A stretch of DNA of 64,000 nt. Origin: Acidimicrobiia bacterium (GTDB taxonomy: Bacteria > Actinomycetota > Acidimicrobiia > IMCC26256 > PALSA-610). The number at the start of each line of letters is the position of its first letter. The first letter of the stretch is position 1. Positions 40,300 to 49,461 of the stretch are shown here, piece by piece. The stretch covers positions 129,001 to 193,000 of the forward strand of contig JAOSJK010000012.1 in NCBI GenBank assembly GCA_027494135.1, given 5' to 3'. The position numbers and the translations under genes are program-made. A model generated the notes under the pieces. The model made no database searches. It saw only the letters and a program-made list of their open reading frames with translations, and had not been told where the DNA came from.

Positions 40300-41139
40300 C
40301 TACGAAGCCACCGCCTCGGGCGTGCGCGCCTCCGCGAGCGTGACCACCCGGGCCGGCTCGGCGGCGGCGTCGTCGGCACTTCGGGTCATGTACGTGTCGA
40401 CGTACTCGTAGCCCGAGAGATCCTGGACCTCGAACATGATCTCGTCGGCGATGGCACGCAGTGCGAGCCTGTCGTCGGCGGCACCGTCGAAGCGCGAGAG
40501 GTCGAGGGGACGGCCGAAGCGGATGCCCACCGTCCGGAAGACGAGCGGGAGCTTGCGGTCGACCGGCTGGATCTCGTCGGTCCCGATCATCCCTACGGGC
40601 ACGATCGGCGCGCCGCATCGCAGGGCCAGGCGGGCGACTCCGGTGTGGCCCCGGTGCAGGTAGCCGTCGCGGGTCCGCGTGCCCTCGGGGTAGATGGCGA
40701 AGACCCCGCCGGCCTGGAGCACCTCCGCCGCCGATTCCAGGGCACGCTCGCTCGCGCTGCCCCCCTCGCGCCTGATGGGGATCTGACCGACCCCCCGGAA
40801 GAACCACGCCGTCTTCGGATCGTCGAAGTACTCGGCCTTGGCCACGAACGTGACGCGCCGGCGCAGCACCAGCGGCAGGAAGATCGAGTCGAGGAACGAC
40901 CGGTGGTTGGCGGCGAGGATCACCGGGCCGGTCCGCGGGATGTTCTGCCGCCCCTCCACCTTCACGCGGTACAGGACGCGCAGCAGGGGCGTGAGGACCC
41001 CTTTGACGACCCAGTAGAGCACCCGACCTCCCGGCGCCGGGGCGGAAGGCGGCACCCGGCCGACGAAGCGTACGCGGCCCGCGCCTCCGGGGGAAGACGC
41101 GATCCGGCGGGCCTCCCCTCTTGTTGACCGGTCGGTCAA
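40300..41139 (-). CDS. plsC: 1-acyl-sn-glycerol-3-phosphate acyltransferase family (PlsC-like)
   Basis: Up to 279 aa. Acyltransferase motifs: LAANHRSFLDSIFLP (HX4D), FFRGVGQIPIRREGG, and IYPEGTRTRDGYL (PEGTR), then PIVPVGMIGT. It acylates lysophosphatidate or a similar acceptor at the membrane. A TTG at 41139 gives the longest frame but lies inside the TetR operator. A later GTG, such as the one giving VRFVGRVPP, is more likely the true start. Confidence 0.88.
   Translation of the reverse strand: MTDRSTRGEARRIASSPGGAGRVRFVGRVPPSAPAPGGRVLYWVVKGVLTPLLRVLYRVKVEGRQNIPRTGPVILAANHRSFLDSIFLPLVLRRRVTFVAKAEYFDDPKTAWFFRGVGQIPIRREGGSASERALESAAEVLQAGGVFAIYPEGTRTRDGYLHRGHTGVARLALRCGAPIVPVGMIGTDEIQPVDRKLPLVFRTVGIRFGRPLDLSRFDGAADDRLALRAIADEIMFEVQDLSGYEYVDTYMTRSADDAAAEPARVVTLAEARTPEAVAS
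41124..41139. promoter_or_regulatory. TetR-type operator between plsC and tetR
   Basis: TTGACCG-GT-CGGTCAA is a perfect inverted repeat with a 2-base spacer in the divergent plsC/tetR promoter region. Its form matches operators of the TetR/AcrR family. The adjacent TetR gene starts 24 bases downstream. Confidence 0.75.
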
Positions 41140-41162
41140 GTGCTCGGGTAGCCTCTCCGCCG

Positions 41163-41747
41163 ATGCGCCGGAAGCTCACCCAGCGCGGCCGGCAGCGCCG
41201 CGAGCAGCTGATGCACCGGGCGGCCCGGCTCTTCGCGGAGCGCGGCTACGACCCGACCTCGGTGGCCGACATCGTCGAGAGCCTCGGCGTCGGAAAGGGC
41301 GTCTTCTACTGGTACTTCACCTCGAAGGAGGAGCTCCTGGCGGAGATCCTCAAGGCGTCGAACCACGACCTGCGCCGCCGCCAGGAGGCCGCCATCGGCG
41401 ACGAGCCGGATCCGCTCGAGAGGATCGCCATCGGAGTGCGGGCATCGCTCGAGTGGTTCCGAGACCACCGCGACTACTTCTCGATCATCCAGTTCGCAGC
41501 CACCGACGAGCGCTTCGCTCCGGTGCTGCGGCGCAACCGCGAGACCGCTCTCGGCGACACGATCAGGCACCTGAAGGACGCGATCGTCGCGGGCAGGATC
41601 CCCGACCAGGATCCCGAGATGCTGGCGCTCGCCGTGCTCGGCGTCGTCGAGCAGCTGACGCGGCGCTATCTGGTCGACGGCGACGAGCCGGTCGACCGCG
41701 TCGGCGCAGCGGCCGTCTCGTTCTGCCTGCACGGCCTCGGTGGCTGA
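41163..41747 (+). CDS. TetR/AcrR family transcriptional regulator
   Basis: 194 aa. N-terminal HTH: RAARLFAERGYDPTSVADI, VGKGVFYWYFTSKEELL. An all-helical C-terminal ligand domain follows. It is divergent from plsC with a perfect operator between them, so it probably represses plsC and itself. A lipid or acyl-CoA effector is likely by context but not shown. Confidence 0.88.
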   Translation: MRRKLTQRGRQRREQLMHRAARLFAERGYDPTSVADIVESLGVGKGVFYWYFTSKEELLAEILKASNHDLRRRQEAAIGDEPDPLERIAIGVRASLEWFRDHRDYFSIIQFAATDERFAPVLRRNRETALGDTIRHLKDAIVAGRIPDQDPEMLALAVLGVVEQLTRRYLVDGDEPVDRVGAAAVSFCLHGLGG

Positions 41748-41775
41748 CCCGGCACTGCGCCCCCGGTGAAGTCGA

Positions 41776-42798
41776 TCAGCCGGCCGTCCAGCGCCACCGG
41801 CTGCTGATGGCCTCGTGGTCGCTGAGCTGGCCGTCGTTGAGGTCGGGGGTTCCGGGTGCGAGGAACTTCTCCGTCTCGACCACTCGTTCGAGCGGCTCCA
41901 AAGTGATCTCCGCCGACGACCGGTAGGCGAACTTGTCGATGCTGCCGGGCTGCGTCGCACACGTGATCGCCCGGCATATGTCCTCCAGCCCCGTGGCTTC
42001 CAGGAAGGCGTCCCACACCTCCGCGTCGCCCTCGCTGCGATCGGTCGAGAGGTTCGTGTCGCCGCCGAGGATGATCGCGTTGCCTTCGGAGCTCTCGAGG
42101 ATGTACTCGGCGAGCTCCTGGTAGTCGGACCTCGACGCCTCTGCGTCCATCGGCGTGCCGCCGGCCTCGCCGTGCACGTCGTAGACGTCGATCACCACAC
42201 CGTCGGCCAGCGTCACGGTTGCGACCGAGAAGCCCTTCAACGCGAGGCAGTCGCCCGCGCCCCCGTCGCTCGTGTCGGCACCACCGAAGCACTTCTCCCA
42301 CGCCTGCCGGTAGACGGGGCCGATCTCGAAGTCGGAGAACATGTTGAGGCCGTCGCCCGCGATGGCCGACGGACGATCGGGGTCGCTGCCCACGGGCGGC
42401 ACCATGGGCGCAGACTTGTACTCGTGGCCCGTCGTACGCACGAGCACCTCGTGGAAGAAGCCGAGGGGCAACGGGTTCGGATCGGGAGTCGCGAAGTCCT
42501 CCTGGGTGACCACCAGGTCGTAGTCGTTCAGCTTCGGGCCGATCAGGGGCATGTACTCCTGCGGGTTCGACCCGGAGAGGCCCTGCGGCAGCCCGGCCAC
42601 GTTGTAGGTGAGCATGCTGAGCTCGCCGCTGCGCACCGGAGTCGTCGTGGTGCTCGCGCCGGCGGTGCTGCTCGCGCCGGCGCTGTTGGAGCTGCCGGCA
42701 CCTGCCACATCGTCGTCGTCGCCGGTGCAGGACGCGGCCACGACCAAGATGCATACCGAGAGACCGGCGACCAGCCGGCGATTCGAGTGTGTGCGCAC
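41776..42798 (-). CDS. Endonuclease/exonuclease/phosphatase-fold lipoprotein
   Basis: 340 aa. Signal peptide with lipobox VVAAS-C24, a low-complexity Ser/Ala/Gly/Thr linker, then an EEP domain: LTYNVAGLPQGL, VTQEDF (metal Glu), DVYDVHGEAGG, AIILGGDTNLS and the C-terminal LSDHEAISSRW (catalytic Asp-His). It would be an exported, membrane-anchored hydrolase. DNA, phosphodiester lipid or phosphatase activity cannot be told apart from sequence. Confidence 0.82.
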   Translation of the reverse strand: MRTHSNRRLVAGLSVCILVVAASCTGDDDDVAGAGSSNSAGASSTAGASTTTTPVRSGELSMLTYNVAGLPQGLSGSNPQEYMPLIGPKLNDYDLVVTQEDFATPDPNPLPLGFFHEVLVRTTGHEYKSAPMVPPVGSDPDRPSAIAGDGLNMFSDFEIGPVYRQAWEKCFGGADTSDGGAGDCLALKGFSVATVTLADGVVIDVYDVHGEAGGTPMDAEASRSDYQELAEYILESSEGNAIILGGDTNLSTDRSEGDAEVWDAFLEATGLEDICRAITCATQPGSIDKFAYRSSAEITLEPLERVVETEKFLAPGTPDLNDGQLSDHEAISSRWRWTAG

Positions 42799-42962
42799 TG
42801 ATCAGCCTCCCGACGCCGCCCCGACCGCGCCAGCGGGAGTCTACGAGGGCAGCGCCGGGCCCGACGACGGAGATCCGCCGCTGACCCCAGGCTCACCGGG
42901 GAACGCCACCCGTCATCGATGAGCCCTCCGGCCCGCCTGAGTGTCGTACCCCCGGAGTATCA

Positions 42963-42978
42963 TCGAACATATGTTCGA
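42963..42978. promoter_or_regulatory. LexA SOS box over the start of the DUF222-HNH gene
   Basis: TCGAACATATGTTCGA is a perfect palindrome. It matches the actinobacterial LexA consensus TCGAAC-N4-GTTCGA. The ATG start codon (42971) lies in its centre, so LexA bound here would block expression directly. Confidence 0.85.
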
Positions 42979-44266
42979 GACCGGGAACGAACCCGACGAG
43001 AGCAAGCCCGACGAGAACCCACAGCGGGAGCCAGGCGACCGCGACGGCGAGATCGACGCCCTCGAGTCGGAGATGGCCGGGCTGGCGGGCGTGGTCAACG
43101 CCGCCTCGGGGCGCCTCGTCGCCCTCGTGGCCGACGGTCTCGCCAGAGGCCTGTGGGAGCAGGGCGGGGTCCAGTCCCCCGCCCACTGGTTGACGTGGCA
43201 GCTCGGGGTATCCACGGGGCAGGCACGCCGCATCCTCGCCCTGGCCCGCCGCGCCGGGGAGCTCCCGGCCACCATGGCGGCGTTCGCCGCAGGGGAGCTC
43301 TCTCTCGACCAGGCCTCGGTGATCGCACGCCACGTACCGGCAGACCGTGAGGAGCCGGCGGCCGACCTCGCCCGGCTCTGCACGGTCCGACAGCTCTCAC
43401 GCACGCTCTCCCGCTACGCGTACGGCACCTCCGAGGCCGATGACCGACCCGCGGCGGCAACCCGCGAGGACGACCGCCGCGTCTCCTTCGGCACGCGCGA
43501 CGGCGGGCGCTGGCACCTGCACGCCGACCTCCCCGCCGACGAGGGCGCCGTCGTCGAGCAGGCCCTCACCGCAGCGCACCAGAGCCTATTCTCCGATCTT
43601 CCCGCCGAGGCACCCGCAGAAGAGGAGCGCCTGCGCGTGACCTGGGCCGACGCGCTCGTGGCCGTCGCCGAGACGAGCCTCGCGACCGGCGAGGCGCACC
43701 TGCCCGGAGCGGGCCGCTTCGTCATCAACGCGCACCTGGAGGCCGACCTCGCCGACTCCGGTGCAGCCGGCACGATCTCGCTGCACCTCGGGAGCCCGCT
43801 CCCCTCCGAGCTGCGCCGCCTCCTCGGATGCGACGCGAACATCCGTCCCGTGGCGATGCGCGACGGCCGCCCGGTGAACGTCGGACGCGCCCTGCGGATC
43901 GTCCCCGAACGCACCCGGCGCCTCGTCGAGCATCGCGACGGCGGCTGTGCCGTCCCCGGTTGTGGCGCGACCAGGTTCCTGCAGATCCATCACGTCGAGC
44001 ACTGGGAAGACGGCGGCGCGACAGACACCGCGAACCTCGCGGCGCTGTGCAGGCGACATCACCGGCAACACCACAAGGGCGGTCTCCACATATCCGGCGA
44101 CGCCGACCGGCCGCCCACCGACCCGCGGGGGCTGCGATTCGCCGACGCGCGCGGCAGGCCGATCGTGCCTTCCGCGAAGACTCGGCCGCCGGGCGCGCTG
44201 CCCACGACACCTCGCTACGAGCACCCCACCGGCGAGCCCCTCCACGACCACTGGCTCGACCTCTAG
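42971..44266 (+). CDS. DUF222/13E12-type HNH endonuclease
   Basis: 431 aa. An acidic N-terminus is followed by the DUF222 region (about residues 15-290; HWLTWQLGVSTGQARRILAL, then SLDQASVIARHV). A C-terminal HNH domain has VEHRDGGCAVPGCGATRFLQ, IHHVEHWEDGG and NLAALCRRHHRQHH. The zinc CxxxxC and His residues look complete, so it is likely an active nuclease. The SOS box over its start predicts DNA-damage induction, as for several mycobacterial 13E12 proteins. The biological role of the family is unknown. Confidence 0.9.
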   Translation: MFETGNEPDESKPDENPQREPGDRDGEIDALESEMAGLAGVVNAASGRLVALVADGLARGLWEQGGVQSPAHWLTWQLGVSTGQARRILALARRAGELPATMAAFAAGELSLDQASVIARHVPADREEPAADLARLCTVRQLSRTLSRYAYGTSEADDRPAAATREDDRRVSFGTRDGGRWHLHADLPADEGAVVEQALTAAHQSLFSDLPAEAPAEEERLRVTWADALVAVAETSLATGEAHLPGAGRFVINAHLEADLADSGAAGTISLHLGSPLPSELRRLLGCDANIRPVAMRDGRPVNVGRALRIVPERTRRLVEHRDGGCAVPGCGATRFLQIHHVEHWEDGGATDTANLAALCRRHHRQHHKGGLHISGDADRPPTDPRGLRFADARGRPIVPSAKTRPPGALPTTPRYEHPTGEPLHDHWLDL

Positions 44267-44276
44267 CGAGCGGAGT

Positions 44277-45453
44277 TCAGCCGAGCTTCGTGAGCCCCTT
44301 GCGCAGTCCGCGAACGGCCTGGTTGATGCGATGCTCGTTCTCCACCAGCGCGAAGCGCACGTAGCCCTCGCCGCCGGGACCGAACCCGGAGCCGGGCGAG
44401 ATCGCGACCTTTGCTTCCTGCACGCACATCGTCGCGAACTCGAGACTCGACATCTCGCGGTACGGATCGGGGACCCGGGCCCAGAGGAACATCGTCCCCT
44501 TCGGCCGCTCTACGTGCCAGCCCATCCGGTCGAGCCCGTCGCAGAGGGTGTCGCGCCGCGACTGGTACACCTTGTTCACCTCGGCCGGGTGCTCCGGTGC
44601 CTCGTTCATCGCCACCGTCGCCGCGATCTGGATCGGCTGGAACATGCCGTAGTCGAGGTACGACTTCAGCTTTGCAAGCGCCGCGACCACGTCTGCGTTC
44701 CCTACCAGGAAGCCGACTCTCCAACCGGCCATCGAGAACGACTTCGTCAGCGTGTAGAGCTCCACCGCGACGTCCTTGGCGCCGTGCACCTGCAGGATCG
44801 ACGGTGGCTGGTAGCCGTCGAACCCGAGGTCTGCGTAAGCGAAGTCGTGGACCACGAAGACCTCGTGCTCACGCGCCCAGTCGACGAGCCGCTCCATGAA
44901 GTGGAGGTCGACCGACATGGTCGTCGGGTTGTGAGGGAACGAGGTGACGACGACACGCGGTCGGGGCCACGCCTGCTCCCAGGCCTGCTGCAGGTTCTCG
45001 AAGAAGTTCTCTTCCGGGCCGAGCCTCACGTAGTGGATGGCGGCTCCGGCGAGAATCGGGCCCCAGATGTGGATCGGGTACGACGGGCTCGGCACCAGGG
45101 CGGTGTCGCCGGGGCCGACGAGGGTGAGCATCAGGTGCGAGAAGCCCTCCTTCGCACCGATCGTGGCGCAGACCTCTGTCTCGAAGTCGAGAGTCACGTC
45201 GAACTTCCGCTCGTAGAGGTCGGCGACGGCCAACCTCAGCTTCGGCAGCCCCCGTGAGAGCGAGTAGCGATGGTTCCTCGAGTTCCGCACCGCATCGATG
45301 AGCTTGTCGACGGCGACCTTCGGCGAGGGGGAGGTCGGGGTTGCCGAATCCGAGATCTACGACGTCTTCGCCGGCTCGCCGCAGCTGCATCTTCAGCGTG
45401 TCGATCTGCGCGAACGCGTACGGCGGGAGGGCGTTGATCCGGCGGAACTCCAT
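44277..45453 (-). CDS. alaC: AlaC-like alanine/glutamate-pyruvate aminotransferase (frameshift near 45328)
   Basis: About 392 aa fold-type I aminotransferase. The N-terminus [18 protein letters not shown] is AlaC-like. [12 protein letters not shown] leads through a run of five G (should be four) at 45327-45331 to [12 protein letters not shown]. Then [37 protein letters not shown] and the PLP-lysine segment [18 protein letters not shown]. It makes alanine from pyruvate or a related 2-oxo acid. It converges on the DUF222 gene. Confidence 0.87.
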
Positions 45454-45540
45454 GTGGAGACGGTACCAGCCGCCCTGCACGGCACCGGCGCAGATAACCG
45501 GTGTCGGGTTCGACCCTCGCCGCCGCTAGCCTCGCGCCCC

Positions 45541-46241
45541 ATGCCGGTCATCGACGCAGTGCTGCTCGACGTGGGCGGGATATTCCACCTGCCCGACCAC
45601 GGAGTAATCTCGGGGCACTCAGGCGCGCCGAGTTCGAACCCGATCCTTCGCTGATCGACCGGGCCCACTACGCCGGCGCCGCGCGCTTCGTGACCGACTA
45701 CGAGGGCGACCTCGACTGGCACCACTTCTGGGGCGAGTACCTCGACGCCTATGTCGACACGCTCGGCGTCCCCGACGATCTGCGCGTCGACGTCACGGAG
45801 CACCTCGCCTCCGAGTTCGCGAGCGCCGCTCTCTGGACACGCGTGATCGAGGGATCCAAGGAGGCTCTGGCAGACCTGGCCGCCACCGGCGTGCGCCTGG
45901 GCATCATCTCGAACGCCGACGGATCGGTCGGGGCGCGCCTGCGCGACCAGGAGGTGCTGCAGGTCGGCGCCGGGATGGGCGTACCCGTCGACTGCTTGAT
46001 CGACTCGGGTGAGGTCGGTGTGCAGAAGCCCGACGTGCGGATCTTCCGAATAGCGCTCGACGCGATGGGCATCGAGGCGCACCAGGCCTGGTACGTCGGC
46101 GACATGCCAGGCATCGACGTCGTCGGAGCACGCGCCGCGGGGCTGCACCCGATCGTCATGGACCCCTTCGGCCTCCACGGCCACGCCGACTACGCCACGG
46201 TCGGATCGCTCTCCGAGCTGGTTTCGGCGGCGGCGGGCTGA
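45541..46241 (+). CDS. HAD-superfamily hydrolase (frameshift near 45609)
   Basis: About 233 aa. Motif I is LLDVGGIF (the usual second Asp is Gly, as in epoxide-hydrolase-like HADs), motif II GIISNADG, motif III Lys in GVQKPDVRIF, and motif IV WYVGDMPGIDVVGARAAG. One C missing near 45609 restores GVILGALRRAEFEPD. The substrate is unknown. It is divergent from alaC and converges on ltp3. Confidence 0.82.
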
Positions 46242-46250
46242 AGCGCCCCT

Positions 46251-47425
46251 CTACTCGGGCTTCTCCGCTCCGACCACCCACATGGCGAAGAACTGCGAGC
46301 CGCCGCCGTACGCGTGCCCGAGCGCGCGGCCGGTCTTCGGCTCCACCTGGAAGTCGCCGGCCATTCCGCGCACCTGCTGAGCAGCCTCGCCGAAGCGGAT
46401 CATCCCCGAGGCGCCGATCGGGTTCGACGACAGCACGCCTCCCGACGGGTTCCACGGGATGTCTCCGTCGGGTGCGGTCGCCCCGGCCTCGGTGAGCTTC
46501 CAGCCATCGCCCTCGGCACAGAACCCGAGGTTCTCGAGCCACATCGGCTCGTACCACGAGAAGGGCACGTAGACCTCGGCGCAGTCGAAGTCGCGGCGCG
46601 GGTCTGAGATCCCCGCCTGGGCATAGAGATCTGCGGCGCAGTCGCGCCCTGCCTGCGGGTTCACCTGATCGCGCCCGGCGAACATCGTCGGCTCGGAGCG
46701 CATCGCCATGCCGTGAACCCACGCCGGCCGGTTCGGAGCCGCATCGGCGACCCGCTCGCTCCCGATCACCAGCGCCATCGCCCCGTCGGAAGACGGGCAG
46801 GCCTCCAGGTAGCGGAGCGGCTCCCACAGCATCAGAGACTCCTCGACCGTCTTCAGGTCGATGTCCGGCAGGTGGAGGTGGGCCTTCCGGGTTGCGCAGG
46901 GCGGCGAGCCGGTCCTTCACCGCGACGAGCATCCCGATGTGATCGGGCGCCCCGGAACGGCGCATGTACGCGCGGATCAGCGGGGGCGAAGTAGCCGCCG
47001 GCCCCGGCTACGAGCGGCGCCGAGAACGGCATCTTCACCGTCAGCCCCCACGACGCGTTGCTCTCCGACTGCTTCTCGTACGCGACCGTGAGCACCCGCT
47101 CGTGTATCCCCGCCGCCACGAGCTTCGCCGCGACCATCGCCGTCGACCCCCCGACAGATCCGGCGGTGTGCACGCGCAGCATCGGCTTCCCCACTGCGCC
47201 GAGCGCGTCGGCCAGGTACAGCTCGGGCATCACGACGCCCTCGAACATGTCGGGCGCCTTGCCGACGACGACCGCGTCGATGTCGGCGAAGGTCATGCCT
47301 GCATCGGCCAGAGCCTCGTGGGCGGCCTCGCGAACCAGACCCGCCATCGAGACGTCGAGCCGGGCAGCCGTGTGCTTCGTCTGACCGACACCTACGACCG
47401 CACAGCGGTCACCAGAGGCGCCCAT
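46251..47425 (-). CDS. ltp3: Thiolase-like lipid-transfer protein, Ltp3 type (two frameshifts)
   Basis: About 391 aa. CAVVGVGQTKHTAARLDVSM, DIDAVVVGKAPDMFEGVVMP, HTAGSVGGSTAMVAAKL and YEKQSESNASWGL start the protein. After breaks near 46985 and 46880 come MLWEPLRYLEACPSSDGAMA, SGRDQ-like AGRDQVNPQAGRD, EVYVPFSWYEP and GGVLSSNPIGASG with GHAYGGGSQ. From memory this follows M. tuberculosis Ltp3 (Rv3523) closely. Such proteins are thiolase-fold and are found in steroid side-chain catabolism operons; the exact reaction of Ltp3 is not settled. It lies 3 bases after ltp4. Confidence 0.85.
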
Positions 47426-47428
47426 CGA

Positions 47429-48486
47429 TCACTCCCCCTCCAGCAAGCAGACGAGGTTCTGCTGCAGACACGGCCCCGACGACGCGTGGGCGACACCCCT
47501 GTCGGCCTCGCCCGACCAGATCCGGCGTGCGACCTCCCCTATCCGCACGAGCCCCGCGCTCATCGGCCCGTTCGCCACCAGCGCACCGCCCGACGGGTTC
47601 ACGTTGTCGTGATCTGCGAGGCCGAGCGCGTCGCGCAGGATCAGCTCCTCGTGCGAGTGCTGAGCGTGGATCTCCGCCACATCGACTGCACGCTCGAAGT
47701 GCCCTGCATGCTCTGCCGCGGACCGCGTCGACGCGGAGGCCGTCAGGTCGCGGGCGCCGGGAGAGTGCGTCTCGATGCGATGGTCGATGCCCCTGATCCA
47801 TGCGGGGCGGTTGCAGACACGGCGAGCGACGTCGCCGGCGGCGATCACCATCGCGACGGCGCCGTCGGTGACCGGTGCGACGTCGAGTGTCCGCAGCGGG
47901 TCAGCGACCATCGAAGCCGCGAGAGCATCATCGACACTGACGTCACCCGAACGTACCGCGTGTGGGTTCGCAGTCGCGTCCTTGTTGCTGCGCGACGCGA
48001 CCTCGGCAAGGTGCCGTTCGGTCAATCCCTTGGCATCTAGGTATGCGCGCCTGGAGCGCTGCCAGGTGCACGGTCGACGGCCACAACGGAGACAGGTAGT
48101 AGGGGTCCGCCTGGAGGCCGAGCACCTCGGTCACGTCGCCGAGGGAGGCACGGCCGAAGCCGTAGACGAGTGCGGTGTCGACCTCGCCGGTCTGCATCAT
48201 CACCCACGCCTCGTAGAGCGCCCACGCCGCGTCCATCTCGACGTGGCTCTCGCCTGATCGGGGGCCACGCCCCCACCGCGTCGAGCCCGGCGACGAAGGT
48301 GAACGGACCGCCGATCAGGTAGTCGCACGAGCCCGAGCACGTGAACCCGATCTCCGAGCGTGAGATACCCGACTGCGCGACCACCTCGCTGATGACCGGC
48401 ATGATCATCTCGACCTCGTTGTGCTCGTCGTCCTTCGCTACGGCGGAGTAGGCGAAGGCGACGACGGCGACGTCGCGGAGGCCCAT
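47429..48486 (-). CDS. ltp4: Thiolase-like lipid-transfer protein, Ltp4 type (two frameshifts)
   Basis: About 353 aa. MGLRDVAVVAFAYSA, EVEMIMPVISEVV, FTCSGSCDYLIGGPFTFVAG and, after a break near 48258, MDAAWALYEAWVMMQTGEVD and TALVYGFGRASLGD. After a break near 48040 come IAPVTDGA-like DVAPVTDGAVAMVIAAGD, DVAEIHAQHSHEE and NPSGGALVANGPMSAGL. It resembles M. tuberculosis Rv3522 as I recall it. The start ATG overlaps the stop of the OB-fold gene (TGATG), as expected if the two products form a complex. Confidence 0.85.
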
Positions 48487-49459
48487 CAGAGGTACTCCTT
48501 GTACGAGTCGTAGGCGGCATCGGGCTCACCCGACGGCCGGAACCACTTGATGCTGCTCGCGTCGGGTTCGAGGTCGTCGGCCCACACCGCCTCGACGCGC
48601 ATGCCCATGCGCACATCGCTGACCGGACAGTCGGCGATGAGCCCGAAGAACGCGACGCTCGCGCCGTCCAGTAGGACCTGGGCGCAGACGTAGGGAACTT
48701 CCGGTGTGAGCTCGGTGAACTTGACGTTGACCACACAGAAGGTCGTGACCGTGCCGCTGGTGCTCACCGACACGTCGATCGTCGTCGCCTCACCGGTCTT
48801 GGGGTCGGATCCACCGGCGGGATGTACACGTCGCTCGACCCCTCGGCGCGCCTACCCAGCAGGCGACCCTCCGCGAGGCCGCGCAGATACGCGGTCGCGG
48901 CCTCACCGGGGTTGATCTCGTACTCGAGGCGCAGCGGCTGACGGAACTCGGTGACCGGTTCCGCCTCCGTATCCTGTGACGCGGGAGCCGGAGCCGGAGC
49001 CTCGCCGTCGGCGAGAGGGACCCAGCACTCGATGTCGGTGATGTGGCCCCGGCGTTCCGGACTCCATCGCGGGCCGACGCGCATCCCGGTGCGCATCGAA
49101 TCGGCCGAGGCGGCATCGACTGCGCCGAGCATTGCCGTGTCGGCTCCGTCGGGCCGGATGAGAGCGAAGGCGAACGGGCGATCCAATGGATGCTTGCCTT
49201 CGTGAGGCTCGCTGACCCAGGTCCAGGTCGTCACGGTGCCGGCCGGGCCGACCTCGACCGCGGCGCCTACCGCCTCGCTCGTCACCGGGTCGTACTCGGT
49301 GGGAGGGACCAGCACCCTGCCGTCGGCGAGGCGGACGCCCTCGAGCCGTCCGTCGCGCAGTGAGGTCAGGAAGCTTCCCAACACCGGCCCCAACGACCTC
49401 CGATACCCGCCCGGGAAGTCGAGTACGTGGTGGCCGACCAGCGGCTCATCCGCAGTCAT
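48486..49459 (-). CDS. Tandem DUF35-like OB-fold protein (frameshift near 48803)
   Basis: About 324 aa with two similar halves. The first (residues about 15-150) has LRDGRLEGVRLADGRVLVPP and ends RWSPERRGHITDIECWVPL. The second has LRGLAEGRLLGRRAEGSSDV, DPTPKTGEAT (after restoring one C near 48803) and ends RMGMRVEAVWADDLEP. Each looks like a DUF35 OB domain; the zinc ribbon Cys pairs are not visible. Position upstream of two Ltp thiolases matches Rv3521 of M. tuberculosis. It probably partners Ltp4 or Ltp3, as ChsH2 partners Ltp2. Confidence 0.8.
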
Positions 49460-49461
49460 CG

